Assembly: GCA_028551475.1 (NCBI GenBank)
Contig: CM052362.1
Span: forward strand, 18,024,021-18,088,020
Direction: 5' to 3'
DNA length: 64,000 nt
DNA from: Casuarina equisetifolia
Taxonomy: Eukaryota; Streptophyta; Magnoliopsida; Fagales; Casuarinaceae
Both the position numbers and the translations under genes were made by a program. Positions within the stretch are counted from its first letter, which is position 1; every line of letters begins with the position of its first letter. The notes under the pieces are model-generated. The model was not told the origin of the DNA. It ran no database searches and saw nothing but the letters and a program-made list of their open reading frames with translations. Shown piece after piece: positions 1 to 12,648 of this stretch.

Positions 1-63
1 AAGCTGAGATACAAAAACTAAATATGTGTTCTCTTTTTTTTTTTTTGTGTGTGTGTGTGTGAA

Positions 64-127
<64 letters not shown>

Positions 128-2892
128 AGAACCTCATAACACCGGCGAATATGAAGTTTCTTCAACTTTTGGCATCCCCTAGCTATACCACATATACCTT
201 CATCTCCTATACTGGAACAATCTACCAAGTGAAGTGCTTGCAAGAACTTACAGCCCCTTCCAACTTCCACAAGGGCATTGTTACCTATCTTCTGGCAGAA
301 TAATAGTGCTAACTCAGTAAGCTGTCTGCACATATGAGAGAGCCAACTTTAACACTCATCTCAAATGATTGACCGGCAATACCAGACAAAATGTCAACAT
401 ATTTGCCACAAGCCAACAAAAAAAGTGACTAGCTCTGATCTATATTAAATGCAAGAAGAAGCTTTATTAAGCAGCATGTGAGCGGCCATTAACTATAAAA
501 TGCAAAGAGCATATGCGATTGACTCCATCCAACCCCTTAAAGGAACTTAAGTTTTGCCCTTTGACAACCAGTGAATCAGCACATTGAGCTATACTTGGAC
601 AATTCCATCATGCAGAAAAGCAATGAACATCTATATATGGCAGAACTTAGGATTGTGATGTTTCAGAATGCCAAGGCAAGGATGTAAAAATAAAATCTTC
701 CAAATTAGTAAAAGCATCTACTTCGTAAGAACTCTTCTAGAGCTTCAGACAGTGATACCAGTAGCTCATATACCCCCAACATGACGTACAGAGAATAAAT
801 ACACGTCATTAATAAAACAAAAACTAGTTAGATTAAGTTGGCAGAGAAACATACTGGCAAGATTTTCCAATGGATTGCAGTCCTAGAGTTCCAATATTGT
901 GACACCCATTAACTTCGAGATGTGTAAGTTCCTTGCAACCTGTTGCAATTGCTTCCATGCCCTTGTCACTCAGGAAATAGCAATCACTAAGAGTAAGATT
1001 TTTCAACTTCGTACAGCCATTGCCAATAGCACTTAGACCCCTGAAATGTGATACAAAAAAGATAAATAATGTAAGAGATTCTGATTGGTGCATAAAAGAA
1101 GTGCCTGACACCGTGACCAAGAACAGTTCTGTCACATTCTAACGGAAAGAGATTTTTCAAAAAAAAAAATTCAAACAATTGGCAGAACTCTGTTTCATAA
1201 CAAGCTTATTAAGCATTCAGAATGATGACAGAAATAATGCTCGTCCCAGAAGGAAACTGGAAATAAGCCAATAAATCTCATAGACAGTTTCCAAAAGAGT
1301 GAGAAACTAACTTGTCAGTGAATTTCTGCAAGCTGCATACAGCCAGTATTTCCAGCGACAAACAACAAGTGCCGACAGCTACCAAAGCCACATCAGTAAC
1401 ATTAATACATTGTAGCTTCAAAACTTTCAAAAGAGGACATCTTTTGGCCACAGAAAGAAGCCCTTTGTTGCTTATGCAGTCTGAATCCAGTGACAGGGTT
1501 TCAAGAGACTGGCAGTGACGCCCAACTGCTTCCAATGAAACGTCCGTTATTTTTGCACAAGCTGCTACACCAATAGATTTTAATGATTTCCCACAACCAA
1601 GGGCTAAATCAACCACACCCGTGTCACTCAAGCCTTCACAAAACCGCAAATTCAAATCTTCAAGCTGATGGCAGCATTGTCCGACAGCAGCTATACCCGC
1701 ATCTCCAACATAACAACCCTGGAAGAAAAAATGTGAATGAGTAGAGCTTAGGATAGTATATCGCATGAGCACAGAAAATTGAAACCAAACAGGTGCCGAC
1801 AGATTTTATGCCAAGCCCCTCCCACCAAAAGGATGGAGCGATTCAAGCTAGGGAGCCAAAGTCGACCATAAATGGGAGTTAAAAGAGGTTCTAGCCTTGC
1901 AAGGCTACATGCATGGGGAACGATGCCAGATATTTTCTGGTCATAGCACCCCCCGGTGGAACAAAATCCGCACCAACCACAACTTTAGGCAACACGTTAC
2001 ATAAAGCAATAACCAAAAACTTACACTTAATAAGGGTTTGACGTTGAACTAACTGAACATTTACCTGTAAATCCAAAGATTTTAATGATCGACACTTCTG
2101 AGCTACGGATACCAGGCCCATACTCGACACATTATTGCACCAAATCAAGCTCAACTTTTCAAGTTTCGAAAAGCCTTCACCGAGGACAGTCAACCCAGCG
2201 TCTGATATGTACGATGTCTCGAACTCACTAGTTTCTGATCCACCTTTCTCCTTCGAGTTACGTAGCTTTGGCAATGGACGTACGGATTCAACACTAGGTC
2301 TTCTTCCCTGCATTAAAAAAAAAACGTTTTAAGAGAATAAAAGAATCAGCGTAATTCTGCAACAAGGAAATGGACCAATTGAATCCGTTTCAGCCGCAAT
2401 TGAAGTACGAGATCACTGACACAAACACATATCTTCGAATTCTACTCTCTCCAATGAAATAAACATTCCTTCCCAATTCAGTTTAAAGCCCAGACAAATA
2501 TTCATCGGCAAAACCCAAGTAATTCTGGTCTCTCTATTAAAATTGATCAACGATCAGATTTCCATCTCATGTACAATCCCCAAAATAAGGAGTCGCAAAT
2601 GAGAATTGAATGTTATGGATTTATGGCTTACGAGCTGAACGGGTAGAGAGAGTCGCTCGTCGACATGGACGGTCCGGACGTTGACAAAGCGGCGAGTGAT
2701 GAGCTTGACGAAGTGTTCGGGGCTGCCGGAGGCGCCGATGCGGAGAGTGGAGCGGCTGAGACGCTCGAGGTTGAGCCAGCGCTTGCAGACGAGGGAGCAG
2801 GAGTCGCGGCTCGGCTTTGCGTCAAGCCGCCGGAAGATCTCCATCAGCAGCTCGTCCGGGAGACACGTATTGATCCGATCGCTACCTCTCAT
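1..2892 (-). CDS. FBL4: F-box/LRR-repeat protein 4 (FBL4-like), 3' part missing
   Basis: Substrate-recognition subunit of an SCF-type ubiquitin ligase by family. Five exons are visible on the minus strand: 2892-2632, 2307-2065, 1718-1312, 1040-855 and 325-133. All junctions are GT-AG and the frame stays open for 430 codons. The remaining LRRs and the stop lie left of the window. The ATG at 2892 opens a protein starting MRGSDRINTCLPDELLMEIF. Residues about 8-50 form the F-box (LPDELL, then CSLVCKRWLNLERLSR). From residue 100 on there are repeated cysteine-containing LRRs, with patterns such as LEDLNLRFCEGLSD, LKNLTLSDCYFLSD and LQALHLVDCSSIGD. Arabidopsis FBL4 is about 610 residues, so roughly 70% is present. 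A longer open frame upstream of 2892 is ignored because the family starts at MRG. The gene is divergent from the MO25 gene. Identity is confident; the specific substrate is unknown. Confidence 0.93.
47..124. repeat. Compound (GT)7 / (GA)29 microsatellite in an FBL4 intron
   Basis: GT dinucleotides run from 47 to 60 and an uninterrupted GA tract of 29 units from 67 to 124. The tract lies inside the FBL4 intron, immediately after the donor at 132/131. In the transcript this is a pure CU tract starting eight bases after the 5' splice site GU. Confidence 0.97.
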
Positions 2893-3798
2893 TGCTGAAA
2901 GGAGAAGTTGATTACTAGAAAACAATGGGATTCTGCGTCCGAGAGGGTGGAGACAGGAGACAAATACTTCAGGCGATCGGTGGAGTCGGCGGTTAACTTG
3001 GAAGGTTGGAAAGTGTTTTCTCATCTATGCCCCCGGTCAGAAATGCGGCGCGCCTCACCGTGCCTTTTCCTGTCCGGTTAAACAGGGGTTGGTTTGGAAA
3101 TCTGCTGCAATGAGCGAAGGAAAAAGAAACAACCATGTTACTTCCTAAAGATCCACAAAACTTTGTTATATATATTATTATACTCGATAAAAACGTATGA
3201 GAAAAATAAAAATAAATCTTCAGGTTATTTCTTTTTTTTTTTAAAATAATACAAGTGATCCGAAGTTTTGTGAAAAGTTGTCATTTTTATTTGCTGTTTT
3301 CAAAATCAACTCCCATCCTTGGTAATCATTAAGAGTTATTGTTATATTACTATTTTTATTTGCAATTTTTAACATATGCTACTTGAATCTTGCTCTATTA
3401 TCAGTAAATTCTGGGGTTGTTTTCCAGTGGAACTTTCAGAGAAACCAACAAAAGGGTGTGATAATGTCTAGTTGTTACGGCGACTCAGGTAATGAAGTCC
3501 AAGTAGATGTATGATTTCCAGCGGGGATGCAAATCTCCGCTGGCTTCGTTGTCAACTTATAGAGTCGGTTTCTGCTTTGTAAGTCCCGTCTTTATAAAAA
3601 TTTAGGTGGCGCACGTGAAAACTAATGACAGAATGGACTTTTCGATAAATCACTAGGACGATGACACTCCAATTTGGTAAAACAGAATTGGGAACTCGAG
3701 GAGCCTGCGAGCCTCTGCATGATCATAGGTCGATCTGCAGCATGCTCTAGCGGGAATCAAAAGTGCGCGCACAAGAGAACAAGCGATCGCAATCGACC
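2893..3798. promoter_or_regulatory. Divergent promoter region between FBL4 and MO25
   Basis: About 0.9 kb separates the two start codons. On the plus side a TATA-like TTTATAAAAA sits at 3591-3600, about 200 bases before the MO25 ATG, and a perfect G-box core CACGTG at 3612-3617. The 60 bases next to FBL4 around 3040 are GC-rich (GGCGCGCC). The rest is AT-rich with no coding signal. Function is inferred from position only. Confidence 0.5.
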
Positions 3799-6700
3799 AT
3801 GTCGTTCTCGTTCTTCAAGCCGTCGAAGCCAAAAACCCCGCAGGAGGTCGCTAAGGCAATCAGGGACAGCCTCTTGGCCCTCGACACCAAAACCGTCGTC
3901 GAAGTTAAAGCCCTTGAAAAGGTCTCCATCTCTCTCTTCTTTCCAATTTATGTCGCGTAATTACCACTAGATTCATGGTTCTCCTCTTGATTGAGCTATA
4001 TACAAGTCAACCTCTTGGGACGAGTATCATTCCCTCGGGAATGTAGATTGGGACGAACTTTACTGCTAAATATTGCTTAGCCATTGTCTGGCTACATCTG
4101 CGGCGTGGGTTTGTCTGTAATAGCGAGAGAAGTGAAAGGCTTTCACTCTGCAAATTATACGTTAGATAAAATGGAAAAATTAGTAGTTTCTGTTTCCTTC
4201 ATGCACGAGGGGGGAATTGGAAATGGCAACAAAAGTTCATGGTTTAAGATGCTTTTAAGTTACATAGATATTATGTTGCAATGTCAACGTTTGTTACTTC
4301 TGTAATACGGGAAAAACAATGCATATAATACGTGACGAATTTTAATCATACAAGCGATATTATATTAACATCGTACCTTTTGAAATTTGGATTATATGTT
4401 AGAAAGCTTATTTCCCCTTAAAACCGGCTTTTAAAGATGGGGCAAGTCTTTTATTTCAAAGAGAATATGAAAATAAGATAAACAGTCCGGGACGCACACC
4501 ATTTTCAATATGCCACTTGGCTCAAATTGAGGGAAAGTACTTTTCGTGATAATCTTTGTCTATGAATGAAGTGGTTCTGCACTTGAATTTAGATTTCAAT
4601 ATCATTTTTAGAAGCTTATTTATTTCTTATTAGGGAAGGGTTGGGGAGAGGTGGGGGGGAAGGGAGGGCTAATTTTTCATTTTAGGAAGGATACAAGACA
4701 ATATTTAAAAAATAATGGACACATCATTTTCAACATTTCAATTTAAGGAAATCTGTGTTAGAATATTCTAAGAATTCCAAAAAAAAATGATGTAATTTCA
4801 TTTTGGAACCAATTCCTAGTAAGAGCTTTGTTATGGGACGAAGAGAAAGAGAAAAGGTGTGTTGTATATTCTGTTCAAATTGGTTTCTTTGTATTAATAT
4901 TGATGCTTGTTTTGTCACACTAAAGGCCATGGAAGAAGTTGAAAAGAATTTCGGAACTATGAGATGTATGCTTTGTGGAGATGCAGAGACAGAACCAAAT
5001 GTGGACCAAGTCACACAGCTGGTCCAGGAAATATGTAAAGAGGACATTATTGCTCTTCTGGTTCATAAGTTACCAATATTGGGATGGGAAGTAAGTTTAT
5101 CCCGTGAATTTTAGTGAGCAATCATTGCGCACCTGGCATAACTGATATATCAGGCTGATGTAGTGTTTTCAACGCAGGCAAGAAAGGATTTAGTTCACTG
5201 CTGGTCAATGTTGTTGAAGCAGAAGGTTGACTCCGTGTTTTGCTGTGTGGAATACATTGAAATCCATTTGGAGTTACTAGACTTTCTCGTTGTGTGGTGA
5301 GGTTTCTTGATATTTTTCCTTTATATTTTATTTAATCCTTTTTGTTTGCCCAATTTGATTTGTTTGTCTCATGCACATTGAAGGTATATCCTTCTCAAAT
5401 CAAAATAAGCACACTGGATATTTATAACCATGAAATGTGATGACTTTTTCTCTATCATTCCTCGGAGAATGAGTTTCCACTATTATGTGGAGTCTTTGCC
5501 CCAGGAATTATGGAATTTTCATGAGGGAGTTGAAGTGAGAAAATGCTAAAATGTAGAAGGATTTAATGGAGTGTTGTTATTCAACAGATTATCTTTGGTA
5601 TTAATGTCCATCCAATTGAAGTCTGCTTCTTTTGATGTTCTGACACGCAATTATTTTTATTCTTGCATTGTTTACCTACTGCCGAATTGTTCTTCTCCCG
5701 GTTAAATGTTTTAGCCTTACTATGACTCTCTTGATTAGAATCTTGTGTAGTGTACTTTCAGTTCAGTCCTGTGTTGTTAGTGAACTTAATAAGATAACCT
5801 CGCATGTGACTTATTGTTATCTTCTCCAACCAGCTATGATAACAAGGAAATTGCTTTGAATTGTGGAAATATGTTGAGGGAATGCATCAAATTCCCAACA
5901 CTTGCAAAGTAAGACATTCAGCTTTTCTTGGTTTTATTTTTCTTTATCCTTTTTTATTACTTCATTTTTTTTGGTTTCTTTTTTTGTTAGCTTTTTGTTT
6001 CACTTCTTTATTTGTGTCATAGTGATCTTGCTAAAGTTGAGTGCAATTGGGTGAAAGGAGCTCCATTGTTACTCCATATTTGGTGATGATTTTATAGGAT
6101 TGTATAGAGAAACAAAAAGTCGTTATTTTTGTACTTGGTCACATGTATTATGCTTCCATTTCACGAAACTTCCAAATGTGATGCTTTTTTCACTGCTGTC
6201 AGTATCGTTGTTTTTGGTACTCTGTTCCAAAAATGGTCTTAGGATGCTTTTAGGGGATACTTTTTGTGACTTTCTGCAAGGTGAGACTTTGGAGGCTCAA
6301 TCCACAGTTCTTGTGCCAAACCTTGATTTCTTATGACTCTTTGAGCTTTTTTGTGTTGGTACTTATAGATTTTCTTAATTTCTATGGATTGCGTTTATGA
6401 GCTGTAGCTTATTGTTTAGCTGCAAAAATCGACTTAACATTTGATTTGTGCATGTGGGACTGTAGATAATATTGATGCATTAGACTTCGTATTTGGCTGT
6501 TACTTGTCAAGTTTTAACCATGGCAAGTTCTTAGGCATTTGCTTAATCGAAGATTGTCCTCAATTAGGAGTGTATTCCACTTAGCTATTGTTATTTCTTC
6601 TCCTAAACATAGTTACTCTGCACTATAATATTCAAAAGATGATTTTTTTTTTGTGCCATTTTTTTATTAAGAATTACATCTGACTATGGGTTATGAATCC

Positions 6701-9384
6701 TTTCTGTGAAATTAATCATAACTCTTTAAGCTTTCCCTTAATTTTGAGACACATGCTCATTTTCACTATTTATTGGTCTTTTATATGTGGTTAAGCTTAC
6801 ATAGACAAATATTGCTTTCTTTCAACTTTGGGGTGCCCTGATAAATTAGATGAGTATATAAACAAGTGTTCCTGGCTTCATAAACACGTAATGGATTAAG
6901 TGTATTCTGGACCTGCATTCAAACATATGGTAGTTTGATAACCAAACTTTATATTTAAGTGCCATCTCTCCTTTTTTTTCTCTTTCTAAGGGGGAGATCT
7001 GGAGTTCACCCCTTATTTCTGGGACTTGTAGGGATGAAGGTTATTCTACTGTGTTGTTGAAGGAAAAGTAGGAGGCATTGTGGTTGTCCATGTACAGAGT
7101 GATGAGGGACATACGAAGCTTCGGATATTGAGGATTTGCCACTAACTTCGAAATTGTTGTGATATTTATTATTTAAAATCTCAAAAGTACTAGCTGATGA
7201 TGATGTTGTGAAACTTTTAATGAGAAAGTGGTTTGCCTTACTGTTGGTGAATTTGGCTTTCTTTCACTCTTGTATTGTTGCAAGCTAGCTTCTCATTCTA
7301 TTTTTTTTTTCATTTGTTTGAATTTGGGACTGACTTTTCAGATACATTTTGGAGTCAGCAAGCTTTGAGCTGTTCTTCAAATTTGTGGAGTTACCTACCT
7401 TTGACGTTGCTTCTGATGCGTTTTCTACCTTTAAGGTTAGCTCTATCAGTGTCTGAGTTGCTCCATTCCTTGTTGTTTTCCTGTTGAATACTTTAGTCCC
7501 CGTCTTTGCTAGCCCTTTTTATGTCCTTAAATATTTTTTTTTGTAGGATCTGCTTACTAAACATGGAACAGTGGTCTCCGAATATTTGAATGCCCATTAT
7601 GATGAGGTTTTCTTGCTTCCTATCTTTCATGCTATATGAAAATGAACAAATCTAGCCCCGGACTATTTCCTGGATTTAGGTGAATGGCTGGTTAAAGAAT
7701 CTGTGCCCAGGACATCTGCTTGAGTGCAAAGTCCTTGGGATGGTCATATAAGAATAATCCTAATTCATTGTCTTTTGGAGACAATAAAGAGCACTGGCCC
7801 TGATCTTGGCACAAGCGGAAGACAGCTTTATTCAAAGTAGTATTCATATACTCCTAACTTGTGTTACTTTTCTGCTTATCTGATGAGAGATCTTTTGCAG
7901 TTCTTTGACTTATACGAGAAACTCTTGACATCTACTAATTATGTGACAAGGAGGCAATCTTTGAAGGTTATCTCTCGCCATATTTTTCCACTAGTGCTCT
8001 TTGTTTGTTTGACCCATGAGATGTGTTAACAATAGCATGTTCATGAATTTTAGCTTCTCTCGGAATTTCTTTTGGAGCCTCCAAACTCCCATATAATGAA
8101 GCGCTACATTTTGGAAGTACGGTACTTGAAAGTCATGATGACATTGCTGAAGGTATAGGATTGGTTTTCTGTTTTCCTTTATCCACTGTGATTATTTTAG
8201 CATTCTTTTGTTTACATGGGCTATGTTTTATCTTGTTACATGGAATGCTTAAAATGTTTTCACGGTTCAAAGGATTCTGTTTTTGTAATATTTGCATCGC
8301 TTTCTTGTTCTTACTCTCTTTTTCTCCCCTTTCTCTCTCATGCACCTTTGGTTTACGTACACGCAGTTTTAATCAATCAGAACTCACTCCTTTGCAGTTA
8401 CAACAGAAGATGCCAACCTTGACATTGATTTCAATATGAAAACATGATAGTAAAATTGGTTCTCATTAAGGCCTCGATTACATAAATGTAGATGGGTTTG
8501 TTGAGTACTGAGCAGGATTTCTGTTTTGTAGGAAACTAGATTGTTTATCAATCTCTTGGCTGTGGAATGGCATCTTCTAGAGCCATTAAACCTCTGTTTT
8601 CTAATCTACCCGTCTGTCTAATATTTGTCCATTCTGCCTCCCGGGGGTTCAAATTTGAGCTGATAATTTTAATTCTTGACACATTAAAAAGCTAGCCTAG
8701 AACTGTAATAGACTAGCTTTCCAAGTTTGCCGCATATTGTAACAATAACAAAAACATGTTTCTAACTGGTCCTTGTCTGCTTTTAATTTTTTCGTTTGTG
8801 TGTTGGTTTTACTTTGTCTGAGCAGGACTCGAGCAAAAATATCCAGATATCTGCTTTCCACATTTTTAAGGTGATCTGACTATTATCTACTTTTCTTATC
8901 TCTGTGTCTGCAAGTGCCAGTATGCTCATTTGCATGTTCTTTCTAGCAGTCCCTGCCAAAGATCTTTTTCATTGACAGAATATTTTTTTTTTTCCTGGAA
9001 GTATAATTTCGGTTTACCGCTATCGTTGAACCTTTCTTACCTTTTTGTATTTGTTTTTTAGGTTTTTGTTGCTAACCCTAACAAGCCACGAGAGGTAAAG
9101 GTTATTCTTGCCAAAAACCATGAGAAATTGCTGGATTTGCTTCACAATCTCTCAGTCGGCAAAGGTTATTATTTTGTCTTTTTTTTTTTTTTTTTTTTTG
9201 TGGTGAATAAAAAGGGCTCGATGTCGATTTTCTAGAACATCAATACGTAGAAAGCTTCTTTCCGCGGTATTCATCACTCTAAATTTACTCTGCAGGTGCT
9301 GAAGATGAACAATTTGAAGAAGAAAAGGAACTAATCATCAAGGAAATCGAAAGAGTATCTCGTTTGCCAATTCTTGAACGTTAG
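3799..9384 (+). CDS. MO25: MO25/CAB39-like scaffold protein
   Basis: Plant homologue of MO25 (calcium-binding protein 39), an armadillo/HEAT-like scaffold that in animals and yeast binds and activates STE20/GCK-type kinases. Eleven exons give 345 residues, the usual length: 3799-3921, 4926-5090, 5178-5296, 5834-5908, 7342-7435, 7547-7606, 7901-7966, 8054-8152, 8826-8870, 9062-9164 and 9296-9384. All introns are GT-AG and the phases close exactly. It starts MSFSFFKPSKPKTPQEVAKA. Conserved blocks include MRCMLCGDAETEPN, NCGNMLRECIKFPTLAKYIL, RRQSLKLLSEFLLEPPNS and IFKVFVANPNKPREVKVIL, ending RLPILER. Intron 4 is long (1.43 kb) and intron 10 carries a pure T tract near 9180-9199. Nothing looks broken. 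Kinase partners in this plant are inferred only from the family. Confidence 0.96.
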
Positions 9385-10164
9385 GCCATTCTCCTAGTTG
9401 TTGCTTTATCCTTGCAAGGTTTAGTGCGCTTTGACTCAGTAATGACTGCAAACATAGTCTGACAAAACAGAGGATGATGTCGTTTTGTAAGAGTTTATCA
9501 ACAAAGTGCAAAGTTTTTGTTATCTAAGAGAGCGAGAGGAGAGTGCCCACAAGAACTGTGTGTCTTTCTTTTGCATCTCGTGGATTTGAAAGTGTTACAC
9601 TTCTCGTATATAATGTTTGAAAGTAATTAAATCAACTCTTAACTACATTGTATTGTTCGTGATTGTGCCGACATGAACCTGCCTAGCTGGTAGGCACTCT
9701 TTCAGCCGCTTCCATATCCACTTTCTATGGGCTCGAGGCATTTGCCGAAGGATAACGCCTTGTCCCTGCACATATTGATGGTCTCGTGGATGTTTTTCAG
9801 GGATAAGCTTCCATGGCCTGATGTCATTAATCTTGCTTGCTTGCTTGCATATATGTTTTGTTTAGTTTATAATTTTTAGGACTTGAATAAACAAAAAAGT
9901 ATAGCAGTTTTCAAGTACTTTAGAATTTAATTAAAACGAAAGCCACGCGTAAATGAGGAGAAGTACAAATGTAAAACACAAGCGGATCACGGCAGAGGTT
10001 GACCGATATAGACATGTACTCCGTTAACGGCATCATTTCCGTAACGCTTTCGCCTTACGTTCATATTCCTCATGACTCTTCTTCTCCCCCTGGTTCTTAT
10101 CGCATAAACCCACCGCTCCCTCTAGCATTCTAGAATTCTCCGGGTATCAGACCCCGTCCTTCCC
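9385..10164. other. Intergenic: MO25 3' UTR and BSD-gene promoter
   Basis: The first ~250 bases look like the 3' untranslated region of MO25. The stretch after 10020 should hold the leader of the BSD gene. It contains a CTTGCTTGCTTGC micro-repeat near 9831-9847. No coding signal was seen. Confidence 0.45.
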
Positions 10165-11358
10165 ATGGATTTGTTCAAGTCTGTCTTCTCCGACGATCCT
10201 CACCCCTCTGGTTCACAAAGCGACGATGCTCCGGATTCGAGCCCCAAGGCTGACGGCGCTTGGAATTTCGGTGGCTTCATCAAGACTATCGCGTCCAAAT
10301 CCGAGTCCGTGATCCAGAACTACCGCCGGGACCTCCAGGAGTTCGGGTCCGGTCTGAAGAAAGAGACGGCGGTGATTCGAGGAGTCGCCTCCGTATCGTT
10401 TGAGGCTGGCGCGTCTGTGGCACAGGAGTCGCTTGAGTCGGTCGGCCAGGCCATAGACGACATCGGGAGCTCGGTCTGGAAATCGACTGCCAAGATTATC
10501 TCTCACGGTAGGGACTCTCTTCTGGCTCCGGATCTTGATTCCAATTCCTCTGATAACGACAGTAGTAATGGTTATAACTCTAAGCAATTGAATCGTGGTG
10601 GCACTAGTAGTCAAGGTTTGGACTTGAAACGGTATAGTAGGTTTGACGCTCAATTGCGTGCGATTCAGTGTGATATGAATACGTACTTGGAGGAGCCGGA
10701 GGATTTGGAGATTTACAATGAGTGGAAACTAGTGTTTTCAATGGAGGGGAAGAGAGAGGAGATTGGGAATTTGATTGGAGAGAGTGGGGCGGTTGGAGAG
10801 ATGCATGGGATGATTGTTCCCGGTAGGGTTGATGAGGAGAGCTTCTGGAGCAGGTACTTTTATAGGGTGCACAAGCTGAGGCAAGCTGAGGATGCTAGAG
10901 CAAAGCTTGTGAAGCGAGCCATTTCTGGGGGAGAAGAGGAGGATTTGACTTGGGATTTTGATGATGAAGATGAAGAGAAGGATGGATGGGAGTCAAAGCT
11001 TGAATCAAGTACTATTGATAATGTTGGAAATGTTGAGGTTGGTTCGGTGAGAGAGAAGGATGGGGCCGATGGTAACAGCAAGTCGGAAATGAGGTCGGAT
11101 GAAAAAGGCGGGGAGGCGAAGGTGGATGGTGTGGAATCTGGTAGGGACAGTGATGTTTCCGTTGTTTCAAGCCAACCTTTGGAGGAAGATCTTGGTTGGG
11201 ATAAGATTGAAGACGTTGGAAGCAATGACGAGAACAAAGGGGATGCTGTTGGGAGAGCGTCTGGGGTTGATTTGCGAAAGCGGCTAAGTTTGGCGGAGGA
11301 AGAGGAGGACTTGAGTTGGGATGTTGAAGATGATGATGATAATTTGCCTGTTAAATAG
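10165..11358 (+). CDS. BSD-domain protein with acidic Trp-containing C-terminal motifs
   Basis: Intronless 397-residue gene starting MDLFKSVFSDDPHP. Residues 1-120 hold a short helical segment rich in alternating charges (FIKTIASKSESVIQNYRRDL and onward), and 121-160 is Ser/Asn-rich and probably disordered. The BSD domain spans about 181-240: LEEPEDLEIYNEWKL at its start and the hallmark Phe-Trp pair in EESFWSRYFYRVHKL. The tail is strongly acidic and repeats an EEDLxWD motif three times (about 258-264, 340-346 and 380-386). BSD domains occur in TFIIH p62, synapse-associated proteins and plant proteins of unknown role; this architecture matches the plant group related to BSDC1/SYAP1. The ATG is the first in the frame and the stop is followed by AATAAAAATAAG about 40 bases on, a plausible poly(A) signal. 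Molecular role unknown. Confidence 0.9.
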   Translation: MDLFKSVFSDDPHPSGSQSDDAPDSSPKADGAWNFGGFIKTIASKSESVIQNYRRDLQEFGSGLKKETAVIRGVASVSFEAGASVAQESLESVGQAIDDIGSSVWKSTAKIISHGRDSLLAPDLDSNSSDNDSSNGYNSKQLNRGGTSSQGLDLKRYSRFDAQLRAIQCDMNTYLEEPEDLEIYNEWKLVFSMEGKREEIGNLIGESGAVGEMHGMIVPGRVDEESFWSRYFYRVHKLRQAEDARAKLVKRAISGGEEEDLTWDFDDEDEEKDGWESKLESSTIDNVGNVEVGSVREKDGADGNSKSEMRSDEKGGEAKVDGVESGRDSDVSVVSSQPLEEDLGWDKIEDVGSNDENKGDAVGRASGVDLRKRLSLAEEEEDLSWDVEDDDDNLPVK

Positions 11359-12648
11359 TGATTAGTTCAGCATCTATAGATCACAGGTCTTCTGACCTAA
11401 TAAAAATAAGCCTGTACTCTTCCTGATTTGGTTTCCCTCTAGTATTCATTTACGTTATGGTTATATTTGATTATTTGGTGTTCATAAATCAATTTGTAAA
11501 TGTTCCTCTTTGTATCTGTTTCATTTTAGCTGAAACTTACCAGATTCACGTTTTAGCTTTGTTTTGTAATTGATTCAATCTGGAAACTTTCAGCGCCCCG
11601 GCGGCTCCATCCCTATTTGAATGGAGGTGCTTGCATAATTCAATATATTGTATCGACAGTGTGGGGAGATCTTATTGCCCCCTGTGGTGCTTTTTCATGT
11701 CGAAATTATGATGTTGCGTGACTACATTAGTAAGATTTACATTTGGTAGGGCTTTCATATATGCCCTTTGTTTTAAGATGGTCAATTTGCTTCTGAACAC
11801 CAATTTCTTGGATCGATTCCATACTCACATGGGGCTGTTTTCATGATTTAGCTTTATCTACGACCTTAGCCTCCTAATAGTAGGCATCATGAATATTCTT
11901 ACTGTGTTGATCAGGATTTTTAGGCCCTACTCTTTCTATTACCTGACGCACTCGCTGATATGTTAGAGCAGGTTATACTTTTCTTCTCTGTAAATCAACA
12001 TCAAGATCCATAATCCCCTCCTCGTTACTCCTTTCATGTTCTTGTGCGTCCATGGATAACTTGGCTCAACTCATTAACACACGGTGGTCTACGTACTATT
12101 GGAGAGTTTCACCCTGCTGGTTGTATCATCTGGAGGAAAGATCACACTGTGTCTTTCACGATCCCGTCGAGTTAGAAACCGTGGGCAGGGTGCTGCATGG
12201 AGGTGCCATATGAGCACTACTTAACTAACGACTTTCCTAATCAATACTACCTTCATGTTGGGGAGGTAGATGCACCATTTATGTGATTGTTGGAGATCAT
12301 TAGGGACGCTGCTGTCATGTTGATGAATAGAGAATGTGTGTTTACGACATAGGCCAATCAAGGAGGATACGCCACTCCACCATGTAGGGACTTCCTCAGT
12401 AAAATTTATACAACATAGTGAAGACCAAGTATGGCATCCAGAAGATCAAGAGCATCCACAAAATATATTTATAATACAGAATTAAGGCAAATCCAAAACT
12501 AGAATCTGTGAGCCATGAAACACCACTTCCTTGTAAAATAGTATAGGGGGAACATATCTTATCGACAACTTTATCTTTAGTCTTAGATGACAACATGCAT
12601 GCCATCATTTGCCTGATAAGCTGAAAGCTGGCAACATGCCCAACACAG
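11359..12648. other. Intergenic between BSD gene and LIFEGUARD gene
   Basis: Convergent 3' flanks of two genes. There is no open frame with coding character. About 11937-12103 is a block that recurs at 27465-27716 (see the repeat entry). The stretch next to 12648 is presumably the 3' UTR of the minus-strand gene. Confidence 0.5.
11937..12103 (+). repeat. Block A: direct repeat of 27465-27716
   Basis: Starts TATTACCTGACGCAC and shares long near-identical runs (for example GCTGATATGTTAGAGCA and CCTCGTTACTCCTT) with 27465-27716, in the same orientation. The distal copy has about 60 extra bases before AACTTGGCTCAA. Similarity stops near 12103, just past ACGTACTATTGGA. Confidence 0.8.

Noticed and set aside
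49-303. 84-residue plus-strand frame with repeated Arg-Glu
   Set aside because: It is a translation of the GA microsatellite plus the antisense of FBL4 exon 5; the minus-strand reading gives clear LRR sequence.
2893-3024. N-terminal extension of FBL4 upstream of 2892
   Set aside because: The family starts at MRG...DRIN; the extension has no conserved features and is better seen as 5' UTR.
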